From: Dipteris shenzhenensis
Taxonomy: Eukaryota > Polypodiophyta > Polypodiopsida > Gleicheniales
DNA: 64,000 bases
Assembly: GCA_047967505.1 (NCBI GenBank)
Contig: CM106541.1
Direction: 5' to 3' (one strand)
A program made the translations under genes and the position numbers. How positions within the stretch are numbered: the stretch's first letter is position 1; every line of letters begins with the position of its first letter. The notes under the pieces were generated by a model. It was not told where the DNA came from. It was given only the letters and a program-made list of their open reading frames with translations, and ran no database searches. Below are positions 46,083 through 57,059 of this stretch, piece after piece.

Positions 46083-47110
46083 TTATTGCTTGAATGTGTT
46101 GGAATATAAAAGTGATGGGTCCACAAGTACAAAATTTAATGCTTCTTTAAAAAGAAAAATGAGCCAATTAATAAAATGCCCACAAGAACTATTGAAATGC
46201 CAATTAATCAAATGTCCACAAGACCAAACACACCATGTAGTGAGAGTAATGTGGCATCCATCTACCATGGCTTCAATGAACTCTTTCACAATGACTTTAT
46301 ATAGTTGCACATCCTCATCGTCTATGGAAGGCTTCCTCAATATCTTTACCATATTTTCCAAAGCTTTCCAAACACATATTCTCAAGGTTCTCACATGAGG
46401 ATTATCTTCCAAATTAGTGGTGCAATCACATAAATCTTTCCAATAATTCCAATGCATATTTAGTCGATTTCTTCCGTGATGGGACAAATTTTTATGCCTT
46501 TGTGCCTCCCATGGACACTCTATTTGGAAGATTTCTTGATTTTCATGACAATTTTTTGTCTTTGATTAGCTTTACATTCCCTCCATGTAGACCCATTCTC
46601 AAGAGTAAAGCCTTGACCCTTGCTATACATGATGTCGCTCTCACCTTCAGTTTCATGTTCCATACATATACAATGTGCAAGTAAAGAAATTTATCAATGA
46701 GTCGCATCTCCACATGCAACACACAAAAATGCACTCTTTGTAATGAAATGTTTTGATCGATTTGATCTCTATTGGGTACAACATCCTAATTGCAGCTCAT
46801 TACTCCATTGCTCCAATACATCCATTTGTTAGCATCATCATCTGTGATGTCAATCATTACATCTTTCGCATTCCCAAAGTATTTTCCTCTTTTTATTTGC
46901 TCTTTCCCTCTATGTATTCCTATGTTACTGCCTCGAAGTTGTGAGTGCATACAATAAAGACATGGATATGTCACATTTGCACTCAATTCTAGTCCAAACA
47001 TACACTTCAATGTTTTAAGATCTCCTACCGTGTGCCATTCGACTTTAAACTTGAAGCAACTCTCCTTTTGTCTGGGAATCTATGACACTTGGAATTGGAG
47101 ATCTATCAAT
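46083..47110 (-). pseudogene. Transposon-like family B member, decayed
   Basis: Reading leftwards, frames give GDLKTLKCMFGLELSANVTY with PCLYC next, then VHFCVLHVEMRLIDKFLYLH, VYVWNMKLKVR, and LLLRMGLHGGNVKLIKDKKL. The same landmarks occur in the same order in the plus-strand gene at 49.2-52.2 kb (LKTLKCM, VHICTL, FAWKL, DIGLH). The two are therefore members of one family. The CxxC after the DLK segment suggests a zinc-binding site. Stops and frameshifts are numerous. The name of the family is not known to me. Its dispersal and decay suggest a DNA-transposon protein. Confidence 0.55.
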
Positions 47111-47199
47111 GATCCATTTCAAGAATGAGTGTGTCTCATTAGGAAGTTTAAATACGGCAACCCACCAAATGTGCTTTTTTGATTGCTGTTAAGCACCAT

Positions 47200-47716
47200 T
47201 GAGCATGTTGATGGATTTGACCTGCCCAAATCCTATGGGTTTTGAGCCACAAATAGGCTCAAGATTGAGGTAGTCTGCGGGTTTTGAGCCTGAAATGGCT
47301 CAAGACTGAGGTAGTCAACAGGATTGCCCAAATTGGCAAGGATAACACAAGAGCCATCTAGATCCCACATATGGATAACACAAGAGCCATTTGAAGATAC
47401 AGGGAAGGTTGAGAGACTCAGCATATGCCTTGGCACCTTATGGTCCCATGTGGTTTTAGCAAAAGAGAGAAGAGAGAGAGTGGTTCAAGGAAAAGGGTTG
47501 GCCCTCCCTTCAAAAGGTGATGTATAAAAGGCCAAATGGTTGACTTTGGTCTTCATTGTTGTATGCAACCCTTGAGAAATACAAGCTCTCTTGTTGCTCA
47601 TGTGTTGAGATTGAGGTTTGCTTAATCTCCTCGTTTGCCTTTGGTGTTTGCCATGATTCCCCTTCCCCTTCTTTGCCTTCTCCCTCCCCTTCTTTGCCTT
47701 CTCCCTCCCCTTCCCT

Positions 47717-47808
<92 letters not shown>

Positions 47809-48015
47809 TCTTCTTGGTGGAAACCCCATTGCAACAATCCGGTAGGCACTCAAGTGTGACTAGTGAAGGCTTCACTATGCAATGCTCCCATAAGGAGTTG
47901 CATGGGAGTGAGGAGCTCCATCGGCACACTTCAAGCATCCCCATGACACATGTGTCTCTGTTAGACAACACATGTTTGGCACCACTGTCATGGAGATAAG
48001 AGGTATGCTTTTGCA
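47200..48015 (+). other. LTR-like or promoter-like segment with short repeats and long (CT)n
   Basis: A ~40-bp unit with GGGTTTTGAGCC and GGCTCAAGA is duplicated at 47,238 and 47,279. GGATAACACAAGAGCCAT occurs at 47,340 and 47,374. TATAAAAGG lies at about 47,523, and a CT microsatellite fills 47,720-47,805. The layout resembles a plant LTR, but no partner was found. Confidence 0.35.
47720..47805. repeat. (CT)n microsatellite, ~85 bp
   Basis: Over 40 uninterrupted CT units. Open frames across it are artefacts. Confidence 0.95.
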
Positions 48016-48529
48016 TGTGTTAAGCTTCCTTCCATAAACAACCCATTGCACATACCTTTAGGCTTTGTTAGTGGAGATTAGCTGTGGATGGGTAGCGGAA
48101 ACTAGTGAAGAAAGAGTGGTTTTAGAGTAGGAAAGCTCACTTTTGAACTTTCTATTCATAAAGCCATTGTCATGCATTTGAGCTTGTTTTTAATTGTTTT
48201 TTGATGTTTGTTTATACAAGGAGATAGCTAGAATGATTGATAAGCTAGTTGTTGTGTCAAATCCAACTAAAAACACTTGAAAATGAAGATTGGAGTGGAA
48301 TTTCGAAGTGGTTTTTGGTGCTTGATAGTCCAACTTGTAGAAACCACTTGTTTGTGTGCCAAAAGTTATTGTTTTTTGATGTTTCTTGTTTGTGGTAGGT
48401 AGTTAGGTCTTTAACAAACCCCCATGCACATAAACCCGGAATAGAACTTGGAAAACCATCAAGAATCATCAAAGGGGAGTCAACCAAATGGCGTGTTCCT
48501 AGAGAATTCCTATCCCCATGACCCTTTGC

Positions 48530-49035
48530 CTTAGCTCTATCTCGCCGACCTAATACATGTTAGTCACCTAACCTGCCACCTTATTCATGGCATGTCAAGG
48601 TTTGCTATCCCATCAGCTTGATAGGTGTTGACCCATCACCTTAAGATTATCCCCACGATCTTTCGACATGTAGCTAACCCTCCAACCGGTGCCATCTTGG
48701 TATTCCTTTGAGGCAAGCCATTCTACCAACCGTTGCTTTACAACTAACCCTAGCACCATTGTCATACTCACATCTTACCGACTTGAATATCCCGTCGCCT
48801 GTTGTTTTAATGCTAACCCACTGATCCGAAGGCATACCAATCTCATCCTAACCCGCCAACATGTGTCAACTGCTGCTACCTTCGACCATCGCCTTAAGAC
48901 AATCCCTATGACCCGTTGGCCTACAGCTAACCCTTCGATTGTTGCCATCTTGGTGTACCACTGACCGTCGCCTTAATACTATTACTACGACCCATTGGCT
49001 TACAACTACCCCTCTAACCCATTGGCATACAACTC
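48530..49035. repeat. Degenerate repeat region rich in CTAACCC and CGCCTTAA words
   Basis: Words such as CTAACCCT, ACCGTCGCCTTAA, GACCC(G/A)TTGGC(C/T)TACA and TGCCATCTTGGT recur at irregular spacing (for example 48,670-48,705, 48,890-48,960 and 48,965-49,030). This fits an old minisatellite. Confidence 0.5.
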
Positions 49036-49239
49036 ACATTAGGAAAAAAGGGAACTCATTTTGGGGCCCTATAAGAAATTCACTATTTTCTCAAAAAATT
49101 TTGCTCCAAAATCTACAAAGATTAACTTGCATTAAATGCTCCTATCAAATTCTCTCTTTAAAGTGGGTTTTGTGTCATTCTCATGCATGTTGGCAATAGA
49201 TTTTCGTGACAAAATCCCATAATTAATGATTAAGAATCT

Positions 49240-52200
49240 TTGTTTTTCAAAATTTTAAACCTTCACATGAAAGATAAACATGGACCTATAACAGTGGTAA
49301 ATATGGACTTATCGTTGTTGACTTATGTAGGCCACAAGATTCTGGTGAGAAAACTCATAACTAACCTTTTATTTGTTAAATTTGTAAACATCCATGTGAA
49401 TGGATTTATCACAGTAAGTCCATTGCTAACACTTTGTTTTATAAAAGTTGACAAGGGTGTGAAGCAATGGGACAACGTTTCTATAAAAAATGGCAACATG
49501 TGACCATGCCATTGAAGAACAATCTAGCAAGAAGAGACTTACCACAAGAGTATGCACCTATGCAAAAATGATGGAAGGGTCCACAAGTAGATGCAATGCA
49601 AAGAGAGAACATGAGAATAGAAGGCTTATAACATATCGATTTATGGTGTGATGGAAGCATTTATCCAAAATGTCCAATCATTAACTTTACTCCTCCATTT
49701 TCCAATTCGACAACACCACTGAAGTTTGTGGGTGAAGGAAATAAGGGCCTACTTAGATATGTCAAAGCTCAATCTATGGCCGTGGAAATGTACAAAGGCT
49801 TTTACCAACAAGAGATGGGAATGAAATTGCAACAGGTAGCAGAAAACTCTAAATTAAAAGAGCAGCTATAGAAAAAAACTGAACTACACATGATGACAAG
49901 GAAGATGTTGAGGAAAGTGAGCCGAAAAGTCACACACTTAGGAGATAGACTTAGAAATAGAACAATGTGTAATCTTGTGAATTTCAAAGCTGGTAGTAGG
50001 GGATGCAAGTGCAGAGTTCAGGAAGCAAGGTAAATCTTCTTTTGCTTTTGTGATTTTGAATGCAACACAAAAACAATGATTACTCGATGATAATAGAAAC
50101 CGAGCTTAGAAAAACTCTTTTGTTTGTGCTTATTGTAGGAAAATTCTTGAGCCTCAAAAAGAAAATGTTGATCCTAATACCCCTCTAGTAAAAAAAATGA
50201 AAGGTTTACTATTAACTACAATTGCAAAAAGTATGCTAGAGGAGAAATATTTTAAAACAATCAAACACAGTGTTGTGCAATAGTTTGTAAATACAAACAA
50301 AGTTGATGTGAAGGTAATCCAAGGGGCACTCAATGAGAGCAAAGTGAGCAGGAAAGTTTACACTTCCATTTTCAATGCAGTATCAACAACCTTGAAATAT
50401 CAGACAATAAACAATGTGCTCTTATCGAAGCTTGTGGAAGTGTGGAAGTTAAAAGGCCTACTCAACCAACAAGTAGATGATTATATTGGAAATTGTATGC
50501 ATATTGAAGGAGTGCACGAAAGTGACAAGGGGACCACTGTGTATAACTCATTCAATAACATTTTTGTCAATCTTCAACACGTGCAAAGGAGATTGGTTGA
50601 GTTTTATGATATGGCATTTGGAGAGTGCTAGGGGCTTCTAAAATTTGTTATAAAGCTAAACTAATGTGAAATTGCCAAGGAGAAAAAGATTGAACGAGTG
50701 ACCATCACTCTAATGAATAGGGCTCTTGATCCCTCAATTACAACAACAAACTCAAAACACTTCAATGTGCAATCAAAAAAGCACATTTGGTGGCTATGCA
50801 CATTTGAGGTAAGCACACACTTGGATTGAAAGTAATTTTTTAGAAGTATAATGTATTTATTAATGTCTTAATCTTCAATTGTATTTTCAATGGTAGGTTA
50901 AAATAGAGGACCACCAAACTCTTGATTGGGTATTCCAACACATAGAAATACCTGCAATTATTAAAGATCAAGTTCAAGGAGGGTATCTGCATGTTGGCGG
51001 CAAAGGTGATTTCCAGGTTGATTACCATATGGCAGGTGAACTTAAGACCCTCAAGTGTATGTTGAACATAAGCAAAGGAGATAATTCAAAATCTCCATGC
51101 CTTTAATACAATGATCCAACATATATCATGGATCCCAAATGGTGGAGGAAAGCACCTAGTAGAGATAAGGTTGATCCAAATTTCAAAGCCATTCTTGATA
51201 TCCCTTTGTGTAATGTACATATATGCACATTATAGCTTTATGTCGAATCATTGAGAAGCTAGTATTTTTGTATATTAGTTTTGCTTGGAAGCTTTGTCAT
51301 GAAAAGCGGAGGAAGGACACCCTTTAAGCAATTGAGAAAGTATTGTCGGACATTGGTCTCCATGCAAGAGATGTTCATATCACAATAGATATGAAAAAAG
51401 CAAAAAATGGAAGGGAAATGCCCATCAAGCCATCTATTAGTGGAGTGAAGGCTATAATATTTTTATCACATCCACATGGCAAGAGAAAACCAAGCAGACA
51501 ATCACGCTATGTTTCAAGAATGCAATACGGTGTTTGGAGGCACGTACAAATGTAATTAAAGATTATGATTCATGAAGCAGATGAAATTGCATGAACTATT
51601 AAAATAGAAGTATGGAAATCCTTAAACAAGATTTTTATACTTTTTGATAAACAGGACTTGGACCAAGAATGATCACCGTGCATTGGAGGAGGAACTGAAG
51701 ACTTTTGGAAAGTCAATGAAAGAAGCTTGGACAACTTGCAACGTAACACATTACATGGTAATAAAATTTTATTATTTGTTTATTGGCATTTCCTTATGTT
51801 ATCTCTTAGCAATAGAATGTGACTTCTTGTTTATTGTAAATGCAACATATTATCTACAACCATATTCCATATTTTGTGAAAAAATATTGATGCCCTACAA
51901 TTTGGTCAACTTAGGGAATGGAGAAGTCTCATTGCACAGCACGAAATGCATTTTTCTGACATACACAACATTGTGGAGGAGCACAGAAGGCAAATAGCCT
52001 CAAAGAAGTTTTTCAATGGTTCTATCGATGTATGCTAGAAAGGTTGCAATGTAAGAAAAAAGTGGTGACATCAAAAGTCAAACTAGCATTCAAGGTGGCC
52101 CAAAAAGAAAGAAGAAGGCAAATCTTGGATAACTCAACTATTGCACAGAGACATGCAAAATGGAGACAATCAAAGACCTTTGTGAACCACAAGTGGATAG

Positions 52201-52240
52201 ATAGGGCTTAGGAAATTTGTAACAAAATGTATAATGTTTA
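49240..52240 (+). pseudogene. Transposon-like family B gene with introns
   Basis: Long protein-like frames are separated by short AT-rich gaps with good splice signals. Examples are intron 50,030-50,138 (AAG|GTAAAT to TTGTAG), intron 50,809-50,896 (GAG|GTAAGC to TGGTAG) and a probable one from about 51,757. Landmarks in order are KVTHLGDRLRNRTMCNLVNF, then ALNESKVSRKVYTSIFNAVS, KLVEVWKLKGLLNQQVDDYI, AGELKTLKCMLNISKGDNSK, the segment VHICTL, IEKVLSDIGLHARDVHITID, and EWRSLIAQHEMHF. The last recognisable piece is NHKWIDRA. Roughly 750 residues are expected. Several stops (for example at 50,281 and 50,630) make it a pseudogene. The family is shared with 46.1-47.1 kb and its function is unknown. 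A conserved aspartate in HITID and the CxxC of its relative hint at nuclease-type chemistry, but this is speculation. Confidence 0.55.
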
Positions 52241-52600
52241 GGTTAGTAGAGCAAAGCAGTGACTATATTATGTAAAATTTGCAAATTCAATACATGTACA
52301 CTTAAATTCCTAGAGTAAATCAATGGCTATATGATGCAAGGTTTGAAATTCAATACAACTATTGTCAAAAGCAAAGATGCAATATGATTCAAAATCAGTT
52401 GCTACACTTTGCAAGAGTTTGAAAGCTTACTAATAATACAATGTTTGTACAATCACTATAGCCAAAACAGTGGCTTGATTTTTGCACTATAGTGAAATAA
52501 CTTTTCTCCAGCTAAGACTGAAGGCCCTCTTTGCAATTTTAATTGCTAGCATCTTTTGAAAGCTCATCAATAGGACTATCTTGCATCTCTGCCTTTTCAT
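52241..52600. other. Spacer between convergent genes
   Basis: AT-rich, without coding features. It separates the plus-strand family B gene from the minus-strand gene to its right. Confidence 0.5.
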
Positions 52601-54305
52601 CTTCTTCCTAGTGCCTCTCTTACTATTGAATTGGATTGTCTTCTTCAGATTGAATGGCTTTATGCGTTAAAGCTAGCTCTCTAAACCTGAGAAGATGGTA
52701 TTTTCCATGAACATCTAAGTTCAAAGGGCTTTTAATGCCATGTGCAAGGGCATAGGCAGTGTAAGTAAGATAATATCTTGCCCTAGAGCAGATCTTGCTA
52801 GGATAGTAACCAAAAATATTGTAAGTAGAGAACTTTTTGACAAGAATGAGCTTGTCCTTTTGTTGGTTGATTCGATCACCTCCCAAGAACTCTAACAAAG
52901 CTTTGAAGAACCAAATAGCCATCTCAACACCCTTGCTTAAATTCCAGTGATAAATTAATAGTCTTGCATAGGAGAGACTCTTAATATACTGAGAGAGGTT
53001 GGCAAGATGGCCAAGACCTCTCTCCCTGGTCCCACTAAACCTCACAAGGAAGGAATCATCTTCAACATACAACTACACAAACCATTAAAGGCAACATGAG
53101 AACATAGATATCAAAAGACAAGATCACTCAAATGAAAATGAGAGTAGAGTTACCAAAATACAAGATAACTCACCTTCATATTCTCATCTGCCTCTAGATC
53201 TTTATCCTTCCAAAGGAAGGCTTCTCTCTATGATATCTTATGGTACTCTCTTCTGCTCCTCCCTTTTCTCGATTTTGTCAAATTTAAAGTCTCTTTAAAT
53301 CTTCATGAATGTCTTGTCATCGATGTCATAATCTTCCTTACATTTTTAAGCTTCCTCAAAGCACACAAATAGACATTCCTGTGAGTTAAAGTTGTCTTCC
53401 ATGCCGTGGAAAGGGTCATCCTCCACAATGATCTCAGAATCCATATTGAAGGCTTGGGAAATCAATGCCAGAGCATGTAGTCTTACCTCAAGTCAAATAT
53501 TACTTGAATATCATGAAGAAGAATATTCTCCATATCTCCAATTTGGAAAGTGGGAAGCAATGGCAGATCATGGCTACAGCTTTCGATGCCAAGGCCTTCA
53601 ATTCTTATTGGTCCGCTAGGCATGTCTGACCAAGGTCGAGTGCAAAAGCTTCATCTCTCTCCTTGACTACATCTATCACCTCCTCTTCGTCATCTTTCTC
53701 TAATATTTCCACCTCCTCTTGGAGTTCCTCTTGATCCCAGGGACTCATCTACTTCCTCATCCTCTTGATGATAGGGACTCATCTACTTCCTCATCCTCTT
53801 GTGTCTCCAAGCCTTCCTTAGTGTCAACATGATGGTAGTTTAGGTACAGTACAAATCATAAACATTCCTCTAGAGTTTTGTACTTTTTATTGTGCATGTT
53901 GCACTCTGCCTTAACATGCTTTGGCAAAAGGTTATATCTCTTATGAATGGAAGTCTTGAACTTATTATCTGTCGATAAATCCTTGATGTGGATATGATAA
54001 CTTATTTCCAATACAGACCCTGCCCTCTGGTTTTCAAAGATGTTGCATTGTTCATCCAGAAATTCAATGTGTTGGTCAACCAAATGTGAATAATCTAGCT
54101 CCTTGTTGAACATTTCATAGAAAATATGGAAATCCTTTTGGGCCTTGAAGGAAGTCAAAAAGCAATTCATCACATGTTTTTGTTTCTTTTCTTGCCTTGG
54201 AACCTTTCGGGGCATGTGATGATGTCCTTTCCTTGGGGTAGTTGATACTATTGAACCCCTTTCCCTTTTCCTTACATCATTAAAAAAACTCTTCATCAAT
54301 ATCTA
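52560..54305 (-). pseudogene. Unrecognised multi-exon gene, convergent with family B gene
   Basis: The minus strand carries an open frame of 147 codons at 54,299-53,856 (starts MMKSFFNDVRKRERGSIVS and includes MFNKELDYSHLVDQHIEFLD). An acidic, interrupted middle follows (53,830-53,390). Last is a 149-codon frame at 53,072-52,623 containing VEMAIWFFKALLEFLGGDRI and AHGIKSPLNLDVHGKYHLLR. Intervening AT-rich gaps could be introns. I do not recognise the family. Orientation is tail-to-tail with the 49.2-52.2 kb gene, mirroring the convergent pair inside the 21-bp arrays. Confidence 0.4.
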
Positions 54306-54756
54306 CTTCTGTCTAGACATCAACACAAGAAAATCAAGATACATAAAGTGAGAGTCTACCAGGTTTAGGATGCTCTATGAGGGTAACATCAGAAGTTCAT
54401 AGTTCTCTTAGAGGAAACCCTACCCTTATCTTGTGATTCTAATAAAGCAAACATATTGAGCTCAAGAAAGTGATTCGGCATGTTGGAAGCTTGCTCAACT
54501 TGCTAAATCCCTTTGTGAAGCACATTTCTTAGTAATTCTCTCAAGTGATATTTTAACATGTTGAGCATGTTCTAAAGCATCACTTCAATAAATTGGCTTT
54601 TAAAAAAAATTCTACCTGGAATACGATGGTCCTTTGACCCTAAAATCAGAAGTTGTTACATTGGTCTCCTTCTAGAAGCTCTTACCCTTATATGTTAGAT
54701 CAGACAAAGAAAAAGTATTCAAATGGCATGACCAATCAAAAAAGAAGGAGAAATGT
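54306..54756. other. Spacer left of the repeat array
   Basis: No gene was seen. Sequence is AT-rich with short unrelated words. Confidence 0.5.
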
Positions 54757-57030
54757 CAAGTGGTTCAAAAGTTTTTTAAAGTGGTACAGAAGTACTTGTA
54801 GGTCACACAAAAGTACTATTAAGTGGTTTTGAAGCACTATTAAGTGGTCCTATACTAGTATAAAGTGGTTATGTAGTAATATTAAATAGTTTTGAAGTAC
54901 TACTAGGTGGTTTAGAAGTACTACTTAGTGCTTCTAAGCGGTCCAAAAGTTTTATAAAGTGCTACAAAAGTACTTTAAGAGCTACAAAGTACTATTAAGT
55001 GGCTCTAAAGCACTATAAAGTTGTCTTGAATCAGTATTAAGTGGTTTTGCAGTATTATTAAAGTACTTGTAATAGCTACAAAGGTACTATTAAGTGCTCC
55101 AGAAGTAATAATTAGTCTGGGTTTTTTAATACCTCTAAACCACTTTTGGTGATACTTTTAATTGCTCTGCAGCTCTTTTAGGTGGACTTTCAAGAGATAA
55201 AATCTATGCAATGTTTGTTAATGTGTTTGTCAATATGGTCCTTAAGGGGTCCCCTTTAGGGGAGGGGCAAGAGCCATATTGTCAAACACATGATAAATCC
55301 TTGTTAATGTGTTTGTCAATATGGGCCTTGCCTCTAACGGGGACCCCTCAAGGGCCATATTGACAAACCACTTACAATTGTTTAAGAAATTCCATGTATT
55401 TTAAAGTGATTCCAAATACTTTAGTGCCACTTGGAAGAAATTCACTGTCACTTGGAAATACTTAAAGGTACACTTGGAAACACTTCAGTCTCACTTGAAA
55501 GTACTTTTGTGCCATTTACAGTTTTGAAATGTGCTAAAGTATTATTCAGTGGTTCTGCAATATTATTAAATGGTGGTAAAGTACTGTTACGTGGTCCAAA
55601 AGTTTTATAAAGTGGTACAACAGTACTTGTAAGTGCTACAAAAGTACTATTAAGTGGTCCTAAACTAGTATTAAGTGGTTCTGTAGTACTATTATTGGCA
55701 AACACATGATAAATCCTTTGTTAATATTACCCTTGGGTCCTTCAAATTGGTTTAGATGCACTTCTAAGTGTTCTAGGGGTATATTGACTAGTCTATAAGC
55801 AATTCTTAGATGTACTAAAGGACTTATAAGTGCTTCTTAGTGATTTAGAAGTTCTATTAAGTGGTTCTGCAATATTATTAAATGGTGCTGAAGTAATATT
55901 AAGTGGTACAGTAGTACTTGTAAGTGCTACATAAGTGTTATTAAGTGGTTTTGTTAGTACTATTATTGGCAAACACATGATAAATCCTTGTCAATGTGTT
56001 TGTCAATATGGCCCTTAGGTTCTTCAAATTGGTTCAGATGCACTTCTAAAGGTACTATTGACTCATTTATAAGCAATTCTTAGATGTACTAAAGGACTTA
56101 TAAGTTCTTCTTAGTGATCCAGAAACTCTATTAAGTGGTTTTGCAATATTATTAAATGGTGTTGAAGTACTATTAAGTGGTACAATAGTACTTGTAAGTG
56201 CTATAAAAGTACTACTAAGTGGTCTTGAAGCACTATTCAGTTGTCTTGAACCACTATTAAGTGGTACAGAGGTACAAATTAGTGCTTCTAAGTGGTGCTG
56301 CAACACTATAAGTGGTCCTGAAGTGCTCTTAAGTAGACTTGAAGCACTATTAAGTGGTTTTGTAGTACTATTAAATAGTTATTAACTACTATTAAGTGGA
56401 CTAGAAATACTATTAGTGGTCATTTCTAAACCCTTTTTTCGTCCTATTGTTTTTTACAGTTGATGAAAGAAGCAAGATGGGTTTGTCAGGAGGCCAAAGC
56501 TATCAGCATTCTCTCAAAGGATCTGCTCATTTAAATGGACACATAACATTGTTTGTAATACACTTTTCATGTGGATATCATTCCATTGGATGTGTTTGAC
56601 ATGAGAAATCAAATGAGATCAACATGGAATTTGGACTGCAAACGATGTTCAAGTCTCCAAAATTCTCTTTTCCCAAATTGGACCATATCTTTTTGAAAGA
56701 GAAAGCAACAGAGAACCTACTTTCTATGTGAAAATGGAAATGCAAGATCAAAGCACAAAATTGTTGATGTTTAAGATTTGACCATAAACTATAAGGCTTA
56801 AATTGGACACACGAGCTTGATACTCCAGAAGTACTATTAAGTGGTCTTGAAGCACTATTAATTAGTTCTGAAATACCATTAAATAAGCCAAAAGTACTAT
56901 TAAGTGCTTCTATGTGATCCAAAGGTACTATTAAGTGGTCATGAAGCACTATTAAGTGATTTGCAGTACTATTAAATAGTTATGAGGTACTATTAAGTGG
57001 TTCTTAGTGGACTAGAGATACTATTAAACC
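54757..57030. repeat. Left 21-bp tandem array (AAGTGGT orientation)
   Basis: The basic unit is AAGTGGT(T/C)CT followed by GAAGTACTATT, period 21 bp. It is clearest at 56,300-56,410 and 55,850-55,960. More than twenty degenerate units are visible. Higher-order units of about 270 bp begin at GGCAAACACATGATAAATCC (55,697 and 55,968). Non-repeat islands occur at 55,205-55,440 (an inverted repeat) and 56,425-56,815. Units contain the palindrome AGTACT. Three minus-strand open frames (55,705-55,448; 55,978-55,793; 56,306-56,067) read the array as heptapeptides of the type PLNSTxx. I treat these as a consequence of the 21-bp period. Confidence 0.9.
55221..55378. repeat. Inverted repeat inside the left array
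   Basis: GTTTGTCAATATGGTCCTTA and then AGGGGTCCCC on the left is mirrored by GGGGACCCCTCAAGGGCCAT and then ATTGACAAAC on the right. A second copy of the arm lies between. It resembles a small foldback insertion, or the true terminus of a nested element. Confidence 0.6.
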
Positions 57031-57059
57031 GATATTTATTTTATGGTAGGTGGAATTCT

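Noticed and set aside
55448-56306. Repeat-protein gene encoding PLNST heptads
   Set aside because: The open frames follow from the 21-bp period. They lack a consistent start and are mirrored in the opposite array, so I list them as a finding and not as genes.
54757-57030. CRISPR-like array
   Set aside because: Repeats are directly abutting and degenerate with no unique spacers, and the context is a plant nuclear genome.
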